DNA from: an uncultured Collinsella sp.
GTDB lineage: Bacteria; Actinomycetota; Coriobacteriia; Coriobacteriales; Coriobacteriaceae
Reading direction: 5' to 3'
Length of the DNA stretch: 5,596 nucleotides
Assembly (NCBI GenBank): GCA_900552425.1
Contig: URZR01000125.1
Coordinates: forward strand, 1 to 5,596
Shown here: positions 1 through 5,192 of the stretch, piece after piece
Position numbering within the stretch: the first letter of the stretch is position 1
Layout of the letters: each line of letters starts with the position of its first letter
Notes under the pieces: generated by a model
What the model was told of the DNA's origin: nothing
Databases searched by the model: none
The model's input: only the letters and a program-made list of their open reading frames with translations
Made by a program: the position numbers and the translations under genes

Positions 1-475
1 AGCGGCAGTGGCGGCAGCGCGCTTCATTCTTGTCCGGTGCCAGCACATCTCCGAGGGCGTCTGCCGCAGCTCGCTTGGCGCGGTCATCGGTATGGGAATA
101 GCGCTTCAGCATCTCCACGGTCTTGTGGCCCGTGATTTGCATCGTGGTCGCCATATCGACGTGGCAGTCCCTCTGGAGGATGCTGGCGGCCGTATGGCGC
201 AGGCCGTGTATCGTGATCTCGGGTGGAAGGCCATAGCTGAGCTTCTGCTCCCTGAACCACTTCTCGAACGTCGTCTTGAGGGTATGCTTACCCCTTCTCG
301 CCTGGACGATGGGGGTCGAGCCCGTTTGGTCCAGCCCTATGCGTTTGAGCTGGGCGACTTGAACTTCCCTCCATTCCGTCAACGCGTCGATCAGGAGCGG
401 CGGGCACGGGTTCTTGTAGATGCAGTCGTAGTCGATGGTCTTCTGGAACACGCTCTTCAGTAATGAGCATTGATG
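1..475 (-). pseudogene. Tyrosine recombinase (phage-type integrase), C-terminal remnant, runs off left edge
   Basis: Read on the minus strand, about 158 codons encode the catalytic C-terminal half of a tyrosine recombinase, an enzyme that integrates or excises mobile DNA through a 3'-phosphotyrosine intermediate. The box II motif HGLRHT lies at 208-191, the downstream TGHKT motif around codons 130-125, and the nucleophile Tyr, in RYSH, is codon 100-98. The tail reads NEARCRHCR, with a CxxC pair, and continues beyond the window, so its end is unknown. Upstream the frame meets a TGA at 478-476 with no start codon or ribosome binding site. The N-terminal arm-binding and core-binding domains and the first catalytic Arg region are absent. 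The residues just after the TGA (SLLKSVFQKTIDYDC) do not look like a typical integrase, so a small frameshift may also sit near 420-440. A remnant of a prophage or integrative element is the best reading; activity is unlikely. Confidence 0.85.
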
Positions 476-946
476 TCATCAAGCTGATTAACGAGTAGGG
501 CATTCCCCGCGTAGTACTGGCGAAGGGCATTCTTCCAATTGAGCTTGCCGAGCTTTCAGACATCAACCAATACGGCATCACGCTCGTTTCTTTGGATGAG
601 AACTTCCGCGAGGAGATGGAACCAGGTGCCGCACCGCCGGCTGACAGGCTTGCCGCCATCAAGGCACTCAGCGACGCAGACTGCAAGACGTGGGCGAGCA
701 TGGAGCCCTACCCAATGCCGAACGTGCACGAGCAGGAGCTGCAGCATATTCTCGAGGCGGTTTCGTTTGCGGATCAGATTGTCTTTGGGAGGGTACACTA
801 CAATCGGCGTGCGAGTGCTTATGGGGATCTGGACGCCTTCCATCGTGGGGCTGCAGACCAGGTGCGCACGTTCTGCGAGGAGAACGGCTTCGATTGCCAC
901 ATCAAGAAGGGGACTGCGGATCAGTCACCGTGGCACCGAGGCATAA
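463..946 (+). pseudogene. Radical SAM protein (SplB-like, phage/mobile-element type), truncated and with internal stop
   Basis: The plus-strand frame starting at codon 463 reads MSIDVIKLINE, then TAG (496-498), then GIPRVVLAKGILPIELAELS and onward through SLDENFREEMEPGAAP, ALSDADCKTWASMEPYP, VSFADQIVFGRVHYN and FCEENGFDCHIKKGT near 910. This pattern matches the C-terminal half of SplB-like radical SAM proteins (COG1533 type) often carried by phages and mobile elements; I recognise it from family pattern only. The N-terminal part with the CxxxCxxC cluster-binding cysteines is missing, so no [4Fe-4S] radical chemistry is possible. The amber codon falls where relatives carry an ordinary residue, as expected for a point mutation. 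At the 3' end the frame runs past HIKKGT through the terminator to a stop at 1078-1080. A TAA at 944-946, just before the terminator, lies in another frame, so the native end may also be frameshifted. TTG 592 could start an open frame but has no good ribosome binding site. Confidence 0.75.
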
Positions 947-947
947 G

Positions 948-971
948 AAAAGCCCGACGCATCGGGCTTTT
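948..971. terminator. Bidirectional intrinsic terminator between convergent genes
   Basis: A perfect 10-bp stem, AAAAGCCCGA paired with TCGGGCTTTT, closes a CGCA tetraloop. On the minus strand the stem is followed by TTTTCTTAT, a fair U-tract, so it can end transcription of the Abi_2 gene whose stop is 74 nt upstream. On the plus strand it ends in CTTTTCC and would terminate the radical SAM remnant. Convergent layout fits a shared terminator. Confidence 0.85.
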
Positions 972-1044
972 CCAGGTGTCGACCGAAGCCTTCCACCGCT
1001 CTTGGCTACATTCTATCACGCTCGTCAAGCTTTTAGTCCCGCGT

Positions 1045-2004
1045 CTATCCGTTGCTCACAAACTGTCGGAGGGCGGTTAACTTGCCATGCGCACTCGTCT
1101 TGATGAGTTTCGAGTAAATGTTGAATGGCAGCTCGGCGCGGTATTTCTCGAGAATCGATTCGTAGCCCGCAACGAGTTGCTTGCACTCTGTCTTAGTGAA
1201 GCCCATGCGGCGCATGAGATAGGCCAGAAGTATGACGTAGTCAGTGATGTCCGTAAAGTCGATCTTGCCCACGCCCGTCTCCTGCTTGAGTAGCTGCGCC
1301 ACGCCCGTATTGATGGAGCCTGACTTGAAACGAACGTCGACAATGACGCCGTTGTGCGCGATTGCATTGCGGAAATCCTTAAGTGCGAAGATGATGTCCT
1401 TCAGACGGAGCTCTGACTCAAGGTTGTTGGGCATGACGAGATCGCGCACAATGGCGGTCTTCACGCGCTTGTCGAGGCAATCGTAGAACGCGCCGAAGTT
1501 ACCTAGCGTCATGACCTCGAAGATGGCCCAGATGGGCGTGTCCTTGTCCGCATCACGAAAGTGGCCTATCACGGGACGCTTGCGGTAGTCGAAGATGATG
1601 CCATCGACCTCGCTGCGAAGCCTCTGGCGCCTCTCCCATGCCTCGCGGTAGGGCCTACCTGAACAGCTGCGATAGTCCGTGAGGCTAGTCCGCCATATAT
1701 CCTCGAAAGCCTCTGACCTGGCATCGCGAAGCACAGCTTCCAGGGTGTAGTTCTTAAGCGCAGTCTCGATAGCCATGACGCGTGAGTAGAACAGCGTTTT
1801 GAGCTGCGTATCGAAATCGTAGAGTGCGGCCATCTGCGAGAAGTCGGTCAAAGGCAGCCTGTTGGAAGCTGTGCCGGCGAATCGGTAGCCCTTGTATCCG
1901 TGGTAGTAGCCGATGTTCTTGAGCCTACGTTTCTGGCTGGATCCATTGATGTCTATGCCGCTATCGCGGAGGTGCTTCATGAGAGAGTTCAGCGTCTTGG
2001 GCAA
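1045..2004 (-). CDS. Abi_2 family protein (AbiD/AbiF-like, HEPN-type abortive infection protein)
   Basis: This is an intact 319-residue cytoplasmic protein with the landmarks of the Abi_2 family: GYYHGYKGYRF (about 32-42), YDFDTQLKTLFYSRVMAIE (62-80), PIWAIFEVMTLGNFGAFY (157-174) and FRNAIAHN (211-218). The last contains the Rx4H signature R212-x4-H217 of HEPN ribonucleases. Abi_2 proteins of the AbiD/AbiF group are known from lactococcal plasmids as phage abortive-infection factors, and HEPN members typically cleave RNA; cleavage here is inferred. No signal peptide or membrane segment is seen. The TTG start at 2004 is chosen because CAGGAG lies 6 nt upstream and a TGA closes the frame shortly before it, with no ATG between. 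It diverges from the AlbA_2/HATPase gene and ends at a shared terminator. No protein antitoxin gene adjoins it. The family assignment is firm, but the trigger and target are unknown. Confidence 0.88.
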   Translation of the reverse strand: MPKTLNSLMKHLRDSGIDINGSSQKRRLKNIGYYHGYKGYRFAGTASNRLPLTDFSQMAALYDFDTQLKTLFYSRVMAIETALKNYTLEAVLRDARSEAFEDIWRTSLTDYRSCSGRPYREAWERRQRLRSEVDGIIFDYRKRPVIGHFRDADKDTPIWAIFEVMTLGNFGAFYDCLDKRVKTAIVRDLVMPNNLESELRLKDIIFALKDFRNAIAHNGVIVDVRFKSGSINTGVAQLLKQETGVGKIDFTDITDYVILLAYLMRRMGFTKTECKQLVAGYESILEKYRAELPFNIYSKLIKTSAHGKLTALRQFVSNG

Positions 2005-2010
2005 TTGGTG

Positions 2011-2016
2011 CTCCTG
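2011..2016 (-). promoter_or_regulatory. Ribosome binding site deciding the TTG start of the Abi_2 gene
   Basis: CAGGAG on the minus strand is separated by 6 nt from TTG 2004-2002. This spacing supports a TTG start, as the next methionine codon (residue 9) has no such site and would remove conserved sequence. Confidence 0.75.
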
Positions 2017-2039
2017 AGTGCTCGTAGTTCAACCGCACT

Positions 2040-2045
2040 ATTTTA
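2040..2045 (-). promoter_or_regulatory. Possible -10 element for the Abi_2 gene
   Basis: TAAAAT on the minus strand lies about 35 nt before the TTG start and would give a short leader of about 28 nt. No convincing -35 is seen at 16-18 bp upstream (CCATAG at 17 bp), so this is a weak call. Confidence 0.3.
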
Positions 2046-2118
2046 CCGCAGGGCATCTGGCGCTATGGCGCGTCCAGGCCATTCTGCTGGAAACACAGCT
2101 GGGAAACGCCAGCTATCG

Positions 2119-2170
2119 AAACTAGTTTGTGACGCGTCAATAGCCTGCAACCGTACTAATCGGGTGCAGG
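2119..2170. promoter_or_regulatory. Cluster of palindromes in the divergent Abi_2 / AlbA_2 intergenic region
   Basis: Two perfect 10-bp palindromes lie one base apart: AAACTAGTTT (2119-2128) and TGACGCGTCA (2130-2139). They are followed by a dyad, CCTGCAACC (2144-2152) and GGGTGCAGG (2162-2170), matching at 8 of 9 positions around a 9-bp spacer. A smaller inverted repeat, AGCTGG/CCAGCT, lies at 2097-2102 and 2109-2114. The position, just upstream of the AlbA_2/HATPase start and between divergent genes, fits operators for a dimeric regulator. No clear sigma-70 promoter for the plus-strand gene was found here. Confidence 0.45.
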
Positions 2171-2209
2171 CCGCTTTGCGCTATCTGCCGAAGAGAAAGG
2201 CAGGCCGGC

Positions 2210-3465
2210 ATGGCAGGTGATACATATGACATTGAAAAATTCGAGCGCGCTGCACTTACGACCTGCACGCCGACCCCTATTGTCCATAAAGACCGAATCC
2301 CCGTGGTCAATTCCTCGGGCGAGGACGATTTCATTCTCGTTTTGGACGTCGACGCCTCGACCAATCGCTCTGTTGCTCGCATGAGTGACGGCGAGGTGTT
2401 CTTGCGGCAGGACGACAAGAGTGTGAAGCTCAGCCGTGAACAGGTCTACGCCCTCGAGTACGACAAGGGGCAGAGAATCTTCGAGGACGAGCTTATCGAG
2501 GATTTCTCCCTAGATGACGTGGACCACGAGGTGCTTGATCGCTACAAAAAGATTCTTGGAACCGAAGTTTCCGACGACCAGGTTCTTAGAAGTCGTCGTT
2601 TCATGCGTGACGGAAAGCTGACTGTTGCCGGAGCCCTGCTATTCGCGCGGGATCCGTCCGCAATAATGCCGCAGGCCCGAGTCCGTGTCCTGCGCTATGA
2701 TGGCGTCAAGATGGAGACGGGTGAGCGTCTCAACATCACGAAAGAACGAAGCTTCTGTGGGCCGCTGCCCAAGGTTATCCAAGACGCCTACGAACTCATT
2801 TCGAGCATGCTCCGCGAATTCCAGTTCCTGGGGCCGACGGGAAATTCCAGACCGTTCCCGAGTATCCTGAGTTCGCTTGGTTCGAGGGTCTGGTCAACGC
2901 GGTGACGCATCGCGACCACTCGTTCCGCGGCGACTATATTCGGGTCTCGATGTTCGACGACCGTTTGGAAATTGTCAGCCCGGGTGCGCTTCCCAATATC
3001 GTGACGCTCGACAACATGAGGACCACTCGTTACTCGTGCAACCCACGCATCGCACGCACGCTGGTCGAGTTCGGTTGGGTCCGAGAGCTAAATGAGGGTG
3101 TCAAGCGCATTTATACCGAGATGCAAAACTTCCTACTCAACGACCCGGTCTACACGGAGCCTGATGGGGCGAGGGTCCAGCTAACGCTTGAGAACAATAT
3201 CGTTGCCAGAACTGTTAGGAGAAGCGAGGCTCTTGAGGACAAAGTGTCGCCCGAGGTAATCGCCTCGTTGGGAGAGTATGAGCTCGCCGCCGTCAGGTTG
3301 GCCTTCGCAAACGGAAGGGTAACAGCAAGGGAACTTGCGACGTACATCGGGAGAAATCGCCGCACAGCAAGCCGAGTGCTTGGCAAGCTAATCGAGGAGG
3401 ATGGGCTGCTCGAATGGTATGGCTCCTCTCCCAACGACCCAAAACAGTTCTACACGATAAGATAG
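2210..3465 (+). pseudogene. AlbA_2 / HATPase_c_4 ATP-binding regulator-like protein, split by a frame change at 2839-2845
   Basis: Two overlapping frames (ATG 2210 to TGA 2905, then the -1 frame to TAG 3465) together give one 418-residue protein of the AlbA_2 (Schlafen-type)/HATPase_c_4 family (COG2865-like, often mislabelled RecG-like helicase or transcriptional regulator). In order: the C-terminal half of an AlbA_2-like domain (DRIPVVN...VFLRQDDKSVKL, 28-74); GKLTVAGALLFARDP (135-149); LREFQFLGPTG, the frame change, then FQTVPEYPEFAWFEGLVNAVTHRD with the N-box residues N230, H234 and R235; DDRLEIVSPGALPN (250-263); ELNEGVKRIY; and a C-terminal winged-helix-like segment, VTARELATYIGRNRRTASRVLGKLIEEDG (371-399). 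Relatives usually have roughly 100 more N-terminal residues containing the first half of AlbA_2, so the 5' end also looks truncated. A weak AAAGG sits 9-14 nt before ATG 2210. The downstream frame's first start, GTG 2902, lies inside the ATPase motif and has no ribosome binding site. Possibly a pseudogene, possibly frameshift-expressed. Confidence 0.8.
2839..2845 (+). other. X_XXY_YYZ heptamer G_GGA_AAT at the frame change (candidate -1 slippery site)
   Basis: In the upstream frame the codons are ACG GGA AAT. A -1 shift re-pairs them as GGG AAA and then reads TTC CAG ACC, restoring the conserved GKFQTVPEYPEFAWFE motif without loss or gain of a residue. An ordinary one-base loss from the GGG or AAA run explains the same data. 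CCAGACC (2847-2853) can pair with GGTCTGG (2887-2893), but starts only 1 nt after the heptamer. Confidence 0.4.
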
Positions 3466-3479
3466 GGTGATCGCTCTAT
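3462..3479. repeat. Dyad overlapping the stop codon, conserved in both module copies
   Basis: ATAGGGT-GATC-GCTCTAT can form a 7-bp stem containing G·T pairs and includes the TAG stop. In the second copy (4165-4182) one T·G pair is replaced by C-G, which preserves pairing. There is no U-tract, so it is not a standard terminator. Confidence 0.4.
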
Positions 3480-3518
3480 GTCGCACCTCTGTCGCAGTAA
3501 TGTCGCACCTCTGTCGCA
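3479..3518. repeat. TGTCGCA array, four copies, 11-bp phase (copy A)
   Basis: TGTCGCA starts at 3479, 3490, 3501 and 3512, with alternating CCTC and GTAA spacers, giving exact 11-bp spacing (22-bp higher-order period). The spacing places every copy on about the same face of the helix, as in cooperative protein-binding iterons. It starts directly after the regulator stop codon. Confidence 0.85.
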
Positions 3519-3647
3519 GCGGCGTTAATGGCCCGAGGGGCTGTTCTTCTGTCGCTTTCCCGCGGGCGGCTTATTTGGTGTGCGTCAGTAAGGCGTGAAC
3601 TAGGGAGCTGCCGCTGACCAAATCTCATCTCGGACACGACGGTCCTT

Positions 3648-3715
3648 TTCCGGACATTCGCGGACAATGTCCGGGAATGGGCTAAAAATGTCCGGAAAGG
3701 GGCTGAAATGTCCGG
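3648..3715. repeat. TTCCGGACATT / AATGTCCGG array (copy A)
   Basis: One inverted element, TTCCGGACATT (3648-3658), is followed by three direct elements, AATGTCCGG, at 3666, 3687 and 3707. Start-to-start spacing of the direct elements is 21 and 20 bp, about two helical turns. The first inverted/direct pair can fold into a hairpin over CGCGGAC. Confidence 0.85.
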
Positions 3716-3730
3716 AATGGCGAGGCCGCC

Positions 3731-3754
3731 CCACGCTCGGGTTGCCGGGCGTGG
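3731..3754. repeat. GC-rich hairpin downstream of array A
   Basis: CCACGCTCGG pairs with CCGGGCGTGG (10 bp with one T·G) around a GTTG loop. The second module has a shorter CCACG/CGTGG dyad at the equivalent place. No T-run follows, so a terminator role is uncertain. Confidence 0.5.
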
Positions 3755-3786
3755 CCTCCGATATGACGGCGGGGCGATGTCATCGG

Positions 3787-4009
3787 ACCGGCCGCGTTGA
3801 CGGATGGGAAGTTGAGGAAAGTTAGGGCGGTCTTGAGGGGATGCGTATCCGCAGCCCGAAGCCCTGTCCATCAGTAACAGAGAGCTGCTTGTCCTCTTTT
3901 GGAAAGTTACGGAAAGTTGGGCTACCCCTTACCTTAGGCCCAGTATGGGGAGTAGAACATGTGGCGCGGTGCCGTATCGGCATCGAGGGGCTTTGCGCCC
4001 ACGGCGTCT
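3787..4009. other. Non-coding spacer between module A and the gene remnant
   Basis: No convincing gene is seen. It contains two related pairs of AAGTT boxes (GGGAAGTTGAGGAAAGTTAG at 3806-3825 and GGAAAGTTACGGAAAGTTGG at 3901-3920) and an imperfect hairpin at 3922-3955 whose arms are CTACCCCTTAC and GTATGGGGAGTAG. An open frame from ATG 3841 has no ribosome binding site and reads through the downstream gene remnant in the wrong frame. Confidence 0.6.
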
Positions 4010-4168
4010 CGAATGATCTTGCTCGCTTGGGAACTCTTCGATGTCTCGAGACCGAATACGCGCCGTACGTTAAGCCGAGTGCTTGGCAAGCTGATCGAGG
4101 AAGACGGGCTGCTCGAATGACACGGCTTCTCCCCCAACGATTCAAAACGGTTCTACACGATAAGATAG
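4010..4168 (+). pseudogene. 3' fragment of a second AlbA_2/HATPase-type regulator gene
   Basis: The frame reading ELFDVSRPNTRRTLSRVLGKLIEEDGLLE, then TGA (4118-4120), then HGFSPNDSKRFYTIR and TAG (4166-4168), matches the last 35 or so residues of the intact-looking paralogue upstream (NRRTASRVLGKLIEEDGLLEWYGSSPNDPKQFYTIR). The TGA replaces the TGG of the other copy. Only the winged-helix end is recognisable; the ATPase and AlbA_2 parts are gone. The upstream limit is approximate, set where similarity to a helix-turn-helix segment fades. It precedes the second set of repeat arrays exactly as the first gene precedes its set. Confidence 0.8.
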
Positions 4169-4181
4169 GGCGGTCGCTCTA

Positions 4182-4243
4182 TGTCGCACCTTTGTCGCAG
4201 TAATGTCGCACCTCTGTCGCAGTAATGCCGCACCTTGGCCGCG
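4182..4243. repeat. TGTCGCA array, six units, 11-bp phase (copy B)
   Basis: Unit starts are 4182, 4193, 4204, 4215, 4226 and 4237, all 11 bp apart. The first four are exact TGTCGCA; the fifth is TGCCGCA and the sixth GGCCGCG, as if the distal end is decaying. Spacers alternate between a CCTC/CCTT and a GTAA type. Confidence 0.85.
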
Positions 4244-4406
4244 GCGGCTTCGATGGCCCAAAGGGCTGCCCCTTTGTCACTTCCTCGCGGGTAAGTAATG
4301 TTGGCGTGCGCCGTCGTGGCACGAACCGGGGAGCTCTACTGGGGAGCTGGGGCTTTACTAGGGAACTGCCGTTGGCCAAATCCCATCTCGGACATGACGG
4401 TCCCGT

Positions 4407-4474
4407 TTCCGGACATTCGCGGACAATGTCCGGAAAAGGGCTAAAAATGTCCGGAAAAGGGATGGAATGTCCGG
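4407..4474. repeat. TTCCGGACATT / AATGTCCGG array (copy B)
   Basis: One inverted element (4407-4417) and three direct elements starting at 4425, 4446 and 4466 repeat the architecture of copy A, including the 21- and 20-bp spacings. Here the hairpin arms extend to TTTCCGGACATT and AATGTCCGGAAA, a perfect 12-bp inverted repeat around 7 bases. Confidence 0.85.
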
Positions 4475-4592
4475 AATTGCGGGGTTGGCCCACGCCCGGG
4501 CTGCCGTGGCACGGCTCTCGGTATGACGGCGGGGCGATGCCGTCGGCCTGTCCGCTTTTCCGCTCGGGTCCTGCTCTCAGCCTTTCAAACAA

Positions 4593-5052
4593 AATCTTAA
4601 TCTCTAACAGATGGACCCGATCTGGGCGGCTAGATGTTACAGATTGAGACAGACCAGCGTGCCGGTTTCCGTTTATCTAAATCTGTAACACGAGGGATGG
4701 ATTTTGCCGGGTAACTGTTACAGATTTAGTTCTTTCGGCAACTCGGTTTGGTTTGTCTAAATCTGTAACACTTGGGGTCGTTTTTGGCCGATAGATGTTA
4801 CGGATTGAGATGTTATGTTGGACGGTTCCTGTTGTCCAAATCTGTAACAGGTGGGGGCCAAAAGTGGGTCTAGATGTTACAGATTGAGATTTTCTAGCAG
4901 GCGGGTTTGGTTTGTCTCGATCTGTAACGGGTGGGGGTCAAAAGTGGGCCTAGCTGTTACAGATCTAGATTGTTGAGGATGGGTCGAGAGGAACGTCTCG
5001 ATCTGTAACAGCAAGACCCGGTTTTGCCGAGTGGTTGTTACAGATCGAGACA
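4593..5052. repeat. Six-unit tandem array of palindromic elements, about 80-bp period
   Basis: ATCTGTAACA-type arms start at 4600, 4681, 4761, 4840, 4920 and 5001; TGTTACAGAT-type arms start at 4635, 4716, 4796, 4875, 4955 and 5036. In all six units the gap between the arms is exactly 25 bp, while the gap to the next unit is 34-36 bp. Only 4600 (ATCTCTAACA), 4796 (TGTTACGGAT) and 4920 (ATCTGTAACG) deviate, by one base each. Arms extend outward by about 7 bp with consensus TRTCTMR before ATCTGTAACA and its complement after TGTTACAGAT. The array begins and ends with complete units. No credible coding frame crosses it. Its role is unknown: protein-binding array, structured transcript and extragenic palindrome expansion are all possible. 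Confidence 0.9.
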
Positions 5053-5110
5053 AACCGACGGGCCGCCCAACCCCATCCACCTGCCGCTACTTGCTGTCTG
5101 CCGATTTCCG

Positions 5111-5140
5111 TTGCGCCACTGTGCTCCCATGCCATATCCT
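5111..5140 (+). promoter_or_regulatory. Possible sigma-70-type promoter for the flavin oxidoreductase gene
   Basis: TTGCGC (5111-5116) and TATCCT (5135-5140) are 18 bp apart, and transcription would begin near 5147. Both hexamers are imperfect. They lie about 60 bp beyond the last palindromic unit, so array-bound proteins could influence it. Confidence 0.3.
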
Positions 5141-5180
5141 CTAAACAACTACGCGGCAACATCGCCGCCGCGCCTACAAG

Positions 5181-5186
5181 AGAGGA
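5181..5186 (+). promoter_or_regulatory. Ribosome binding site choosing ATG 5193 over ATG 5187
   Basis: AGAGGA sits 6 nt before ATG 5193. The in-frame ATG at 5187 directly abuts it with no spacer, so the second ATG is preferred. Confidence 0.75.
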
Positions 5187-5192
5187 ATGTCC

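Larger units (their letters stand above)
3352..3786 (+). repeat. Module copy A: regulator gene 3' end plus repeat-rich downstream block
   Basis: This segment is clearly similar to 4056-4546. Both begin in the winged-helix codons (AGCCGAGTGCTTGGCAAGCT), pass the stop codon within ATAAGATAGGG, and continue through the TGTCGCA array, a GGGAGCTGCCG-type segment, the CATCTCGGACA segment, the AATGTCCGG array and TATGACGGCGGGGCGATG. Downstream of the stop this copy holds no credible gene. Confidence 0.85.
4056..4546 (+). repeat. Module copy B: degenerate second copy of the gene-end plus array block
   Basis: Similar in order and sequence to 3352-3786, but with more TGTCGCA units and a local expansion of a GGGGAGCT-type motif (near 4328, 4340 and 4360). 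The two copies differ by many substitutions and small indels, so the duplication is old or the copies arrived separately. Similarity stops near GACGGCGGGGCGATG. Confidence 0.8.

Noticed and set aside
8..463. 151-codon plus-strand open frame
   Set aside because: It is antisense to the integrase remnant, whose motifs (HGLRHT, TGHKT, RYSH) are clear on the minus strand; the plus-strand product shows no family features.
1900..2220. 106-codon plus-strand open frame upstream of the AlbA_2 gene
   Set aside because: It is partly antisense to the Abi_2 gene, has no supporting motif, and shows none of the missing AlbA_2 N-terminal sequence.
2902..3465. Separate gene starting at GTG 2902
   Set aside because: GTG 2902 falls inside the conserved NAVTHRD motif and has no ribosome binding site; the homology continues upstream in the same frame to the heptamer at 2839.
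3841..4203. 120-codon plus-strand open frame
   Set aside because: It crosses the recognisable winged-helix remnant in the wrong frame, has no ribosome binding site, and shows no domain pattern.
3476..4592. Two similar-looking minus-strand open frames (3476-3871 and 4179-4592), both ending in TEVRHYCD(R/K)GAT
   Set aside because: The shared ending only reflects the TGTCGCA repeats. Aligned bases upstream are read in different frames in the two copies (TCC GAG ATG against CCG AGA TGG), so a common protein is not conserved.
4593..5052. CRISPR array
   Set aside because: Repeats are short arms in alternating orientation, inner cores are similar to one another rather than unique, and no cas gene is present.
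5187..5189. Alternative start ATG 5187 for the flavin oxidoreductase
   Set aside because: It directly follows AGAGGA without any spacer, whereas ATG 5193 has 6 nt.
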